Source: Devosia geojensis (GTDB lineage Bacteria > Pseudomonadota > Alphaproteobacteria > Rhizobiales > Devosiaceae). Taken from it: a DNA stretch of 64,000 nt. The stretch lies in the NCBI RefSeq assembly GCF_000969415.1, contig NZ_JZEX01000061.1, positions 62,001 to 126,000 of the forward strand, written 5' to 3'. The position numbers were made by a program, and so were the translations under genes. The notes below the pieces were generated by a model, which saw only the letters and a list, made by a program, of their open reading frames with translations, did not search any database and was not told where the DNA came from. Below are positions 54,425-62,897 of this stretch, piece after piece; positions within the stretch are counted from its first letter, which is position 1, and every line of letters begins with the position of its first letter.

Positions 54425-54997
54425 TCAGAACGGGTTCCAGGTCGGCTCGGGGGTGAACTTGAGGTAGCCCACATTGATGCCCAGCCGCGCACCGACGCCG
54501 GAGCGGATCGGCACCATCACCACGTTCCTGTCCTTGATGACGGTCATGCCGAAGCCGCCCACGATATAGGCCGAGCCATCGACGCCCGGGAAACGGCCGA
54601 AAACGTCCTGGACGGTCGAAAGATTGTAGACCAGCATCATGACTTTCGAGCCGGCGCCGCCGATGTCGAGGCCGACGCTCGGGCCTTGCCAGAAGACGGG
54701 CATCTCGCCGGCGTTGCGGGTATAGAGCCTGCCTTCGCCGTAGCGGGCGCCGGCAAAGAGCGCGCCGCCGCCTTCCTCGCCGAGGATATAACCGTTGGGC
54801 AGGCCCATCTGGCTGACCGCCCGCTCGACGACGGACGCGAGGCCCTGCGCCGCCGAGCCGAAGAATTCGCCGCCGGCGGTGACGAGGTCTTCGCCCGAAT
54901 AGGTGTCGCTCAGCGAACCGCCGCTCTGGGCAGTCGCGGCCACCGGCGCAAAGAGGGCGACCAACAACATGAATAGGGGGGCAAGGCGCTTGATCAT
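54425..54997 (-). CDS. eipA: EipA-like envelope protein (DUF1134)
   Basis: 190 residues with signal peptide to about residue 23 (KRLAPLFMLLVALFAPVAATA). The rest is the DUF1134/SYLF-like fold: GGEFFGSAAQGLASVVERAVSQMGLPNGYILGEEGGGALFAGARYGEG and GPSVGLDIGGAGSKVMMLVYNLS. In Brucella the DUF1134 protein EipA maintains envelope integrity and is under CtrA control. A CTAA-N7-TTAA CtrA-like half-site pair lies at 55127-55141, about 130 bp upstream. Confidence 0.85.
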   Translation of the reverse strand: MIKRLAPLFMLLVALFAPVAATAQSGGSLSDTYSGEDLVTAGGEFFGSAAQGLASVVERAVSQMGLPNGYILGEEGGGALFAGARYGEGRLYTRNAGEMPVFWQGPSVGLDIGGAGSKVMMLVYNLSTVQDVFGRFPGVDGSAYIVGGFGMTVIKDRNVVMVPIRSGVGARLGINVGYLKFTPEPTWNPF

Positions 54998-55110
54998 GGT
55001 TCGTTTGTCTCCACTGGCTCGCAGTTGCGGCGCGTTACGACGACCTTAAGGTTGTCGCGCTAGGCTCGGATTGCCCCAAATCGAACCTCTGCGCGCCGAT
55101 CATCGCCGAC

Positions 55111-55599
55111 ATGATGAAGCAAATCTCTAAACAATTCTTAACCATGCTCGCCTTGGTTCTGCCGCTTTTGGGGGCGGCCGGAACCGCAGGCGCCGCCTCG
55201 CTCGTCACCACCATCGTCACCGATCCGCTGACCGGCATCGCCATCGGCGGGTACGATCCGGTTTCCTATTTCACCGAGCGCACGCCGCAGATGGGGCGCG
55301 GCGATTTCGAGTATGTCTGGGCCGGCGTGCCCTGGCATTTCGCCAGCGCCGCCAATCTCGAGGTTTTCCGTCGCTCGCCTGAGATCTATGCGCCTCAATA
55401 TGGCGGTCACGGGGCCATGGGGGTGGCGCGCGGCTATCTTTCCCAGGGAAATCCGCGCATCTACACCGTCTTCAAGCAGCGCCTCTATTTCTTCTATTCG
55501 CCCGCCAACCGGGAAGCGTTCCTCTTGGCCCCCGACCAGGCGGCGCTCGACGGGGAGGCGCACTGGCAGTCGCTCTCCGCGCAACTCTCGGCCCGATAG
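55111..55599 (+). CDS. Secreted YHS-domain protein
   Basis: 162 residues. Signal peptide to about residue 29 (KQISKQFLTMLALVLPLLGAAGTAGAA). YHS-type domain: GIAIGGYDPVSYFTERTPQMGRGDFEYVWAGVPWHFASAANLEVFRRSPEIYAPQYGGHGA (about 42-102), then KQRLYFFYSPANREAFLLAP. YHS domains occur in metal-handling proteins but this periplasmic form lacks the usual Cys. ATG at 55111 (55114 and 55144 also possible; no strong ribosome-binding site). Divergent from eipA. Confidence 0.82.
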   Translation: MMKQISKQFLTMLALVLPLLGAAGTAGAASLVTTIVTDPLTGIAIGGYDPVSYFTERTPQMGRGDFEYVWAGVPWHFASAANLEVFRRSPEIYAPQYGGHGAMGVARGYLSQGNPRIYTVFKQRLYFFYSPANREAFLLAPDQAALDGEAHWQSLSAQLSAR

Positions 55600-55669
55600 T
55601 CCGCGGGCTCGATTGCCTGACAGTCCGATCCGGCTAATGTTGGCGGATTGATTCTCTAGGAGCACCCTC

Positions 55670-56335
55670 ATGGCCGACATCATCGAGCTCAACGCAACGG
55701 ATCTGGCCGCCATGCTGTGCTCGCGGGTCTGCCACGACCTCATCAATCCGATCGGGGCCATCGGCAACGGGCTCGAGGTTCTGGGCGATCCCAACCAGAC
55801 GGACATGGCCGACGGCGCGCGCGAGCTCATCGCCAGCGCCGCCAAGCAGTCGCGCGCCAAGCTCGAGTTCGCCCGGCTCGCCTATGGTGCGTCCTCGACA
55901 GCGGGCACCGACATCGACACGCGCGAATGCGAGCGCGTGGCGCGGCTCCTCTTCGAGATCGAGAAGGCCGATCTCGACTGGCAGGCTCCGCTCATCCTCC
56001 TGCCCAAGCTCAAGGCCAAGCTCTTCATGAACATGCTGCTGATCGCGGCGGGCTCCGTGCCGCGCGGCGGCCACGTCACGGCCAGGATCAGCGGCGAGGC
56101 CGGCAAGGAGGTCTTCGAGTTCACCTCCCACAGCGATCCGGAGAAGCGGCAGAAGACGCTGGTACCGTCGGGCGCGGCCGAACTTCTTTCCGGGGCTCCC
56201 GAGGAGGGGGTCGACGCACGCGGCATCCAGCCGTTCTATACCGGGCTCCTGGCGCGCATGACCGGCATGGAGATCAAGATCGGCATCGAGGACGAAAAGT
56301 TCGTTTTCACTGCCAAGCCGCGCGCTAACGGCTAG
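55670..56335 (+). CDS. chpT: Histidine phosphotransferase ChpT
   Basis: 221 residues. Transfers phosphate from CckA to CtrA and CpdR. DHp-like helix LAAMLCSRVCHDLINPIGAIGNGLEVL (about 13-39) with phospho-accepting His22, followed by a degenerate HATPase-like domain (LLPKLKAKLFMNMLLIAAG). Length matches Caulobacter ChpT. AGGAGCACCCTC precedes the ATG. It lies 70 bp after the YHS gene and about 2 kb from ctrA. Confidence 0.93.
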   Translation: MADIIELNATDLAAMLCSRVCHDLINPIGAIGNGLEVLGDPNQTDMADGARELIASAAKQSRAKLEFARLAYGASSTAGTDIDTRECERVARLLFEIEKADLDWQAPLILLPKLKAKLFMNMLLIAAGSVPRGGHVTARISGEAGKEVFEFTSHSDPEKRQKTLVPSGAAELLSGAPEEGVDARGIQPFYTGLLARMTGMEIKIGIEDEKFVFTAKPRANG

Positions 56336-56404
56336 CATTTTGCTAACCATTCCGTAGCCGTTTGTGGCGATAATCGCTCCGATTTGCCAGCCGGGTGCGG
56401 TCCC

Positions 56405-56764
56405 ATGAAGTCCTGCCTCATCGTCGATGACTCGAGCGTCGTGCGCAAGGTTGCGCGCCGCATCCTCGAGGATCTGGATTACGCCGTCGACGAGGCGGAG
56501 GACGGGCAGGAAGCCTACGACAAATGCCGGCGCGAGATGCCGGACGCGATCCTGCTCGACTGGAACATGCCGATCATGGGCGGGCTGGAGTTCCTCAAGG
56601 CGCTGCGGGCTTATGTGGGCGGCGAGAAGCCGCGGGTCGTTTATTGCACCATCGAGAACGACGTCGGCCAGATCGCCATGGCGATGAAGGCGGGCGCCGA
56701 CGACTACATGTTCAAGCCCTTCGACCGGGCCTTGCTGGAAGCCAAGTTCGAGGAAGCGGCCTGA
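56405..56764 (+). CDS. Single-domain response regulator (CheY-like)
   Basis: 119 residues, receiver only. SCLIVDDSSVVRKVARRIL with the acidic pair near residue 8, phosphorylatable Asp52 in ILLDWNMPIMGG, and KP in YMFKPFDRALL near residue 106. No output domain. Its place next to chpT suggests it belongs to the CckA-ChpT-CtrA phosphorelay or to motility; I cannot tell CheY from CpdR/DivK roles by sequence. Confidence 0.9.
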   Translation: MKSCLIVDDSSVVRKVARRILEDLDYAVDEAEDGQEAYDKCRREMPDAILLDWNMPIMGGLEFLKALRAYVGGEKPRVVYCTIENDVGQIAMAMKAGADDYMFKPFDRALLEAKFEEAA

Positions 56765-56791
56765 GGTCGCTTCCTCAAGGTTATCATAGAC

Positions 56792-57658
56792 TTACATACC
56801 CATGAACGACTTGGGCGTCTCACCCTTGAGGAAGGGCTCGATCAGCGCGTGCAGCAGTTCGGGCTGGCTGATGACCGCGGTGTGCGAGGTCGCCGGCAGC
56901 ACGGCGAGGCGCGAGGCGGGCAGCGGCACGCCCATGTCGCCCATACCGCCGCCGCCCAGCAGCCGGAAGAGCTCGACATTGTGCTCGAGGGTCGACACGT
57001 CCGCATCGCCGGCGATGATGAGCACGGGCGCCTTCAGCTGCTTGACGTCCTCCTCCCAGGCCATCGGCTCGTGCTCGAGTGCAATGAGCTTGTCGACGAG
57101 CGCCGGGAAGCCTTCCGGATCGGCCGCGAGCTTGCGGTATTCGTCCTCCATCGGGGTGCCGACGAACATCTCGGGCGCCATCTGCGGGATGAACTCGCGG
57201 AACGCCGGCTGCCAGCCCTCGGCGTCGTAGGCGACGGAGGCGGCGACGAGCTGATCGATCTTTTCGGGATGGCGGATGGCGAACTGCAGGCCGGCAGCCG
57301 CGCCCATCGAATAGCCGAAGACGTCGGCCTTCTCGATGCCGATGGCATCCATGAACGCGGCAACGTCGTCGGCGAGGTTGGGATAGGTGATCGGCCGGTC
57401 GATGTCGGTGGTCCGCCCATGGCCCTGGAACTCGAGGGCGATCACCTGGCGGCTCTCGGCGAGCATCGGGATGATCTCGCCCATCGTCGGGATGTTCATG
57501 TAGGCGCCGTGCAGGACGATCAGCGGTTCGCCCTCGCCATGGATCTCGTAGTACATCTGCATGCCGTTGACCTCGACGGTCTCCCCGGCGGTCTCGGACT
57601 GGGCGAAGGCGGACGTGGTCATCAGCAGGGCTCCGGCGATGATGATGGAACGGAACAT
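56792..57658 (-). CDS. Secreted alpha/beta hydrolase
   Basis: 288 residues. Signal peptide to about residue 19 (FRSIIIAGALLMTTSAFA). PLIVLHGAYMN near residue 45 is the oxyanion His-Gly, DVFGYSMGAAAGLQFA near residue 113 the nucleophile elbow (Ser116), LIIAGDADVST near residue 218 the acid, and the C-terminal SHTAV the catalytic His. Start at 57658 after GAGGAGACAACGAC. Substrate unknown. Confidence 0.85.
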   Translation of the reverse strand: MFRSIIIAGALLMTTSAFAQSETAGETVEVNGMQMYYEIHGEGEPLIVLHGAYMNIPTMGEIIPMLAESRQVIALEFQGHGRTTDIDRPITYPNLADDVAAFMDAIGIEKADVFGYSMGAAAGLQFAIRHPEKIDQLVAASVAYDAEGWQPAFREFIPQMAPEMFVGTPMEDEYRKLAADPEGFPALVDKLIALEHEPMAWEEDVKQLKAPVLIIAGDADVSTLEHNVELFRLLGGGGMGDMGVPLPASRLAVLPATSHTAVISQPELLHALIEPFLKGETPKSFMGM

Positions 57659-57756
57659 GTCGTTGTCTCCTCGGAATTTCATGCAGGTCCTCGCCTGCAC
57701 GTTCGCCTAGACGACGAGCATCATCGGCTGCATTCGACAAATCCGCTCCAAGATTC

Positions 57757-57800
57757 CGGAAAAAAGCAAAAGCCCCGCGCGACGGTCGCACGGGGCTTGC
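57757..57800 (-). terminator. Rho-independent terminator of ctrA
   Basis: On the minus strand: AAGCCCCGTGCGAC, loop, GTCGCGCGGGGCTT, then TTGCTTTTTTCC. The stem is 12-13 bp, GC-rich, with the T-tract on the ctrA side, 25 bp after the ctrA stop. Confidence 0.85.
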
Positions 57801-57823
57801 TGAAATCCGGTCGGAACGAGGGA

Positions 57824-58525
<702 letters not shown>

Positions 58526-58952
58526 TATTATCCCCTTGCCAAACCGTTCCTGCTGGAACCCGGCGAGGCGGGGCATCCGGGACGCCGCCTCGCTTCCAAC
58601 CCTACTGGGTATGACGCAACCCTAAGCCCAAATAGTTAACAAAGTTTAATTCTGATCCGCAATACGCAATCGGCGGTAACCCTGATTAATGATAACACAT
58701 TGAAAAACATGGATATTACGCCAGAATTCTTCTTAAGAAATTAGTTTAAGAGTTGGTGACAACCGACTCTGTCGACTCAAGCATTCCGGGGCGGGGAGGG
58801 GAAAGGATGCGCCGAGGCGCGCGGCGGAAAAAACTTCGCCAAAACTGCCATTAGCGCTTTTTGCTTAACGTTCGGTTACCGTGTGATTCGCATTTGCGAT
58901 TCGTGGAACGCAAGCCCCTACCATTCCAAGCCGGCACGGAGCCTCCAACGCC
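58526..58952. other. AT-rich divergent promoter region of ctrA and fliI
   Basis: 427 bp, clearly richer in AT than the flanks between 58630 and 58755, as expected for the ctrA promoters. It contains TTAA pairs such as TTAACAAAGTTTAA (58636 region, 6-bp spacer) and CTTAAGAAATTAGTTTAAG (58730 region) that may be relaxed CtrA sites for autoregulation. No open frame of interest. Confidence 0.5.
58865..58879 (+). promoter_or_regulatory. CtrA-box candidate upstream of fliI
   Basis: TTAACGTTCGGTTAC: TTAA, 7-bp spacer, TTAC, one base short of the TTAA-N7-TTAA consensus. It lies 74 bp before the fliI ATG. Flagellar class II genes are CtrA targets in alphaproteobacteria and ctrA itself is the divergent neighbour. 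Confidence 0.5.
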
Positions 58953-60290
58953 ATGAAAGCCTTGATCTCGGCCATCGATGCCATCGACGATGTCGAGGTG
59001 TTCGGGCGGGTCAAGTCCGTGCAGGGCCTGCTGATCGAGATCGTCGGCCCCGTCCGCGAGCTCAAGGTCGGCGGGCGCGTTTGCGTCGAGACGGCCGGCG
59101 GGACATTGCTCTCCTGCGAGATCATCGGATTCCGCGATGGACATGCGCTCTGCCTGCCTTTCGGGCAGCTCTCGGGCGTCAGGCTTGGCTGCAAGGCGGT
59201 GTTCCAGCGCCACGCGGGCGAGGTCTATCCGTCCGAAGGCTGGCTCGGCCGGGTGATCGATGCCAATGGCGAGCCGATCGACGGCAAGGGGCCGCTGCCG
59301 GCGGGATCGCTGCCCTATGGCCTGCGCGCCGATCCGTTGGCGGCGCACGACCGGGTGCGGGTCGGCGAGCCGGTGGACCTCGGCGTGCGAGCCCTCAACA
59401 CCTTCACCACCATGTGCGAGGGTCAGCGCATGGGGATATTTGCGGGCTCGGGCGTCGGCAAGTCGGTGCTGATGTCGATGCTGGCGCGCAACACGGATGT
59501 CGACGTCGCGGTCATCGGCCTCATCGGCGAGCGCGGCCGCGAGGTGCAGGAGTTCGTGCAGGAGTATCTGGGCGAGGAGGGCATCAAGCGCGTCGTCGTC
59601 GTCGTCGCCACCTCCGACGAGGCGGCGCTGATGCGCCGGCAGGCTGCGTACCTGACGTTGACGCTCTCCGAATATTTCCGCGACCGGGGCCGGCGCGTCC
59701 TCTGCATGATGGACAGCCTCACGCGCTTTGCCATGGCCCAGCGCGAGATCGGGCTGGCGATCGGAGAGCCGCCGACGGCCAAGGGCTACCCGCCCACGGT
59801 CTTCACCGAGCTGCCGCGGTTGCTCGAGCGTGCGGGACCCGGCACGCAGTCTACCGGTTCCGTTACCGGCTTATTTACCGTTTTGGTGGAAGGTGATGAT
59901 CACAATGAGCCCATAGCGGACGCCGTGCGCGGCATTCTCGATGGGCACATCGTGATGGAGCGCGGCATTGCCGAGCGGGGACGTTACCCCGCGGTCAATG
60001 TGCTCCGGTCCATCTCGCGCACCATGCCCGGGTGTGTTCCGCCGCAGATGCGGCCGGTCCTGGCAAAAGCGCGCGAGTTCATGTCGGTCTATGCCGACAT
60101 GGAGGAACTGATCCGGCTGGGGGCTTACCGGAAAGGGTCAGATCCGAAGGTGGACCAGGCGATCGCCCTCTATCCCGCGTTCGAGGCTTTTTTGGGCCAG
60201 GAGCGGGAAGAGACGACGACAATCTCCGAGAGCTATGTGCAGCTCGAGGCGATCGTGGCCGGAACGGCGGACGCGGGTCCGGAGGACTGA
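58953..60290 (+). CDS. fliI: Flagellum-specific ATPase FliI
   Basis: 445 residues. Powers/controls export of flagellar subunits. N-terminal beta domain, Walker A AGSGVGKS at 164-171, [14 protein letters not shown] near residue 190, Walker [35 protein letters not shown] (about 252-285) and the sensor [29 protein letters not shown] near residue 298. Followed 49 bp later by fliJ. Confidence 0.95.
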   Translation: MKALISAIDAIDDVEVFGRVKSVQGLLIEIVGPVRELKVGGRVCVETAGGTLLSCEIIGFRDGHALCLPFGQLSGVRLGCKAVFQRHAGEVYPSEGWLGRVIDANGEPIDGKGPLPAGSLPYGLRADPLAAHDRVRVGEPVDLGVRALNTFTTMCEGQRMGIFAGSGVGKSVLMSMLARNTDVDVAVIGLIGERGREVQEFVQEYLGEEGIKRVVVVVATSDEAALMRRQAAYLTLTLSEYFRDRGRRVLCMMDSLTRFAMAQREIGLAIGEPPTAKGYPPTVFTELPRLLERAGPGTQSTGSVTGLFTVLVEGDDHNEPIADAVRGILDGHIVMERGIAERGRYPAVNVLRSISRTMPGCVPPQMRPVLAKAREFMSVYADMEELIRLGAYRKGSDPKVDQAIALYPAFEAFLGQEREETTTISESYVQLEAIVAGTADAGPED

Positions 60291-60339
60291 AGGGGAGCCG
60301 ACGGTCCGGGTTTGACTTGATGTGTAGGGAGTACAGGTC

Positions 60340-60750
60340 GTGAAGTCGCGCAGCGAGAGCCTGATCCGGCTCAAGAAATTCCAGGTCGACGAGAAGCGCC
60401 GCCAGGTGGCGCAGATCGAGATGATGGCCACCGACTTCGAGCGCATGGCCGCCGAGCTCGATCAGCAGATCGAAATCGAACACCAGAAGACGGGCATCTC
60501 GGACGTCGCCCATTTCGCCTATTCGACCTTCGCCAAGGCCGCTTCGCAGCGCCGGGACAATTTGCTCGCTTCCGCCCATGACATGCGGGAAAAGCTCGAG
60601 GTCGCCCAGGATGAGCTCGCCGAGGCGATCGAGGACCTGAAGAAGGTCGAGCTTCTCGATCAGCGCGAAAACCAGCGCGATGCAGCCGAAGAGGCCAAGA
60701 ACGAGCAGGCCGCCTACGACGAGATCGGGCGCCTGCGCCTGCGCCGCTGA
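60340..60750 (+). CDS. fliJ: FliJ-like flagellar export chaperone
   Basis: 136 residues from a GTG with GGGAG about 10 bp upstream. Almost entirely helical, a charged antiparallel coiled coil: SESLIRLKKFQVDEKRRQVAQIEMMATDFERMAAELDQQIEIE and LASAHDMREKLEVAQDELAEAIEDLKKVELL. Position after fliI, length and heptads match FliJ, which docks on the FliI hexamer. Sequence similarity in this family is low, so context carries weight. Confidence 0.85.
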   Translation: MKSRSESLIRLKKFQVDEKRRQVAQIEMMATDFERMAAELDQQIEIEHQKTGISDVAHFAYSTFAKAASQRRDNLLASAHDMREKLEVAQDELAEAIEDLKKVELLDQRENQRDAAEEAKNEQAAYDEIGRLRLRR

Positions 60751-60806
60751 ACTTCTGGTTCCACGCCTTCAGGCCATGACCCGGTTGCGCATGATGCGCC
60801 ACCGGC

Positions 60807-61277
60807 TCAATTCGCGTTCTCCTGCGGGCGCTGGAAGGGCGGCGCGGCGCTGAGCGCCTCGGGGGTGGTTTCCAGCACCCAGCGCGTCTCTCCATCCGGC
60901 ATCTCTGTCGGCACGAGAATCTGGAAATCGACGGCGATGCTGCGCCCCGGATCGCCGAGATAGCTGCCGACATCGAGGATGACGCTGGCGATCGAACCGG
61001 ACGGGCTGATGACTAGGTCCTCGATCGTGCCGATGATCTCGGCATCCTGGTCCTCGCTCGCATAGATGCTGCGCCCGAAGAAATCGAGCGCCATGATCTC
61101 GCCCGCGGCCAGCGTATGGCCCTCGGAAAGGATGGTGGGGGGCGTCAGTCCCACTGCATCGAGTTCGGTGCGCTCGCGCTCGAGATTGGAAGGCGCGGAC
61201 GGTGTCGGCTGCTGGGCGGTAGCGGTCGGGGCGATCAGCGCGGCCAGCACCAGGGCGGTGATCGATTTGTTCAACAT
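60807..61277 (-). CDS. Secreted PRC-barrel domain protein
   Basis: 156 residues. Start 61277 (MLNKSITALVLAALIAPTATAQ) with AAGGTG upstream; signal peptide to about residue 21. PRC barrel: IMALDFFGRSIYASEDQDAEIIGTIEDLVISPSGSIASVILDVGSYLGDPGRSIAVDFQIL (about 58-118). The domain usually binds other proteins or small ligands. It ends with TRWVLETTPEALSAAPPF, the same theme as its neighbour upstream (ERWVLATTAEALEAAPEF), so the two are paralogues. Confidence 0.85.
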   Translation of the reverse strand: MLNKSITALVLAALIAPTATAQQPTPSAPSNLERERTELDAVGLTPPTILSEGHTLAAGEIMALDFFGRSIYASEDQDAEIIGTIEDLVISPSGSIASVILDVGSYLGDPGRSIAVDFQILVPTEMPDGETRWVLETTPEALSAAPPFQRPQENAN

Positions 61278-61372
61278 GGTCACCTTCTCAACAAGCATCC
61301 GGCCGCCGAGATGGCAGCCGGAGGGTACGCATGGGGCGAGCGCGGGGCAGAGGGACCCGCGCTCGCATGTTC

Positions 61373-62080
61373 CTATTGTGGCGCAGCGGGTGCCGCCGGG
61401 GCCGCCGGATCGGCGGGCGCCATGCCATCGGCAGGGGCGGCAGGCGCCATGCCGTCGGCCGGAGCAGCCGGATCGACCGGCTCATCCTCGGCCCAGACGA
61501 ACTCGGGAGCAGCCTCGAGCGCCTCGGCAGTGGTCGCCAGCACCCAGCGTTCGGTGTTGTCGGCTGCTACGGTGAACTCGAGCGCGTCGAAGTCGGCCGC
61601 AACCCGTTTCTCGCCGATGCCGAGGAACCCGCCGACGCCGATGACGACGGCCTGGATCTGCCCGTCCTCGGAGAAGACGAGATCGCTGACATTGCCGATG
61701 TTCTCGGCGTCGTCGCCCGAAGACGAATAGACAGGCTGGCCGATCAGGGCAGTCGCAACGTTATCGCTGTCGGCGACCGTATAACCTTCCGAGATGTCCC
61801 AGGGCTCGTCGACCTCGGTGGTCTCAGCCGCGCCGGCTTCGACCTCCTCGCCCTCCGTCAGGTCCTCGGTGGGAGCAGCGGCATCGTCGGCCGGCGCTGC
61901 GGGATCGGCAGGTGCAGCCGGGTCAGCCGGTGCGGCAGGATCGGCGGGTGCCGCAGGATCGGCCGGAGCGGCCGGGTCCTCGGTCGCGGGCGCCTCTGGC
62001 GTTGTCGGCGCATCCTGGGCAATCACGGCGGTTCCCAGCAGCGCCGCCAGCGCGGTGGTGGTCAAAAGGGTGCGGATCAT
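61373..62080 (-). CDS. Secreted PRC-barrel protein with Pro-Ala-Asp repeat tract
   Basis: 235 residues. Signal peptide to about residue 21 (IRTLLTTTALAALLGTAVIA). An N-terminal low-complexity tract repeats PADPAA-type units about five times (residues ~38-65). PRC barrel around NVATALIGQPVYSSSGDDAENIGNVSDLVFSEDGQIQAVVIGVGGFLGIGEKRVAADFDALEF (about 107-170). A second repeat tract PADGMAPAAPADGMAPADPAAPAAPAAPQ ends the protein. Paralogous to the next gene downstream. Confidence 0.85.
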   Translation of the reverse strand: MIRTLLTTTALAALLGTAVIAQDAPTTPEAPATEDPAAPADPAAPADPAAPADPAAPADPAAPADDAAAPTEDLTEGEEVEAGAAETTEVDEPWDISEGYTVADSDNVATALIGQPVYSSSGDDAENIGNVSDLVFSEDGQIQAVVIGVGGFLGIGEKRVAADFDALEFTVAADNTERWVLATTAEALEAAPEFVWAEDEPVDPAAPADGMAPAAPADGMAPADPAAPAAPAAPQ

Positions 62081-62409
62081 TGTAGACTCCGTTGGTTCAT
62101 TGCTTGAACAGGGCCGTGCGGCGCAACGCTTGCCGGTGGAGTGCCGCGCGGCCTGTCATGTATCGTCAACGCCAGAAGGGCTCAGACGTTCCCCGGCAGT
62201 GGGATAGCTTCCAAAATGATCGGGATGGCCCGGCCAATTGAAAAGGCCGGCGCCCTTCGGCCCCGGCCTTCTCCGCCTCCCCGGCGGTATCATTGGAACG
62301 GGCCGCGCGGTGCGCGGACCCGGATCGTGGAAGACCTTAGCGGAGCCTCGATGGCGGCGCACGCGACGGTCGCCGGCGCGGTTAACGGGTTGCTAAATGG
62401 TTAACCGCG
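62081..62409. other. Intergenic region between two minus-strand genes
   Basis: 329 bp between the GNAT gene end and the PRC-barrel start. It contains the terminator hairpin annotated separately and should contain the PRC-barrel gene promoter at its left part. No gene-like frame seen. Confidence 0.5.
62237..62271 (-). terminator. Probable rho-independent terminator downstream of GNAT gene
   Basis: On the minus strand: AAGGCCGG, loop of about 12 nt, CCGGCCTT, then TTCAATTGG. The 8-bp perfect stem is followed by a short T run. It lies 140 bp past the GNAT stop, so it may serve the ROK-GNAT transcript. Confidence 0.55.
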
Positions 62410-62862
62410 TCAGTCGTCTTGCGTGTATGTGCGCATCGACCGGTGGGGGATGCCGGCATCCATGAACTCGTCGCCGAAGGCGGTGAACCCGAGTTTTTCA
62501 TAGAAGCCGAGCTTGTCGGTCTGCGCGGCCAGATAGAAGCGGTCGACGCCCTGCTGCCGGCAGTGATCCATTGCGGCCAGCATCATGGCCCTGGCGATGC
62601 CGTGGCCACGATGGTCGCGATCGACTGCCACCCGCCCGATCTTGGCGTGCTCAGGCTTGAAAACGACGCGCAGCGTCCCCACGACCTCGCCAGCGGCGAT
62701 GGCGACGAAATGGGTCGCGGTCAGATCGTCGGCATCATGTTCGATCTCCTCGGGCACGTGCTGCTCGATGACGAACACCTCCCGGCGCAGGCGGAAGGCG
62801 GCGTTGCAGAGGGTGGAGAATACGGGAACTGCGAGGACGACGATATCGGCGGGCATTGTCAT
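62410..62862 (-). CDS. GNAT family N-acetyltransferase
   Basis: 150 residues (ATG at 62862 or 62856). FRLRREVFVIEQHVPEEIEHDADDL (about 22-46) is the ElaA-like N-terminal arm. The acetyl-CoA site is AKIGRVAVDRDHRGHGIARAMMLAAMDHC (about 76-104) with R-x2-G-x-G/A. LAAQTDKLGFYEKLGFTAFGDEFMDAGIPHRSM closes the fold. ElaA/YkwB-type; substrate unknown. Downstream of the ROK gene, 35 bp apart. Confidence 0.88.
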   Translation of the reverse strand: MTMPADIVVLAVPVFSTLCNAAFRLRREVFVIEQHVPEEIEHDADDLTATHFVAIAAGEVVGTLRVVFKPEHAKIGRVAVDRDHRGHGIARAMMLAAMDHCRQQGVDRFYLAAQTDKLGFYEKLGFTAFGDEFMDAGIPHRSMRTYTQDD

Positions 62863-62897
62863 GAGGGCTGCATTGGTGCCACGCCCGTCCCCGCCGA

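Noticed and set aside
61373-62080. CRISPR-like repeat array in the Pro-Ala-Asp tract
   Set aside because: The periodicity is codon-based inside a coding sequence with no spacers; a protein repeat.
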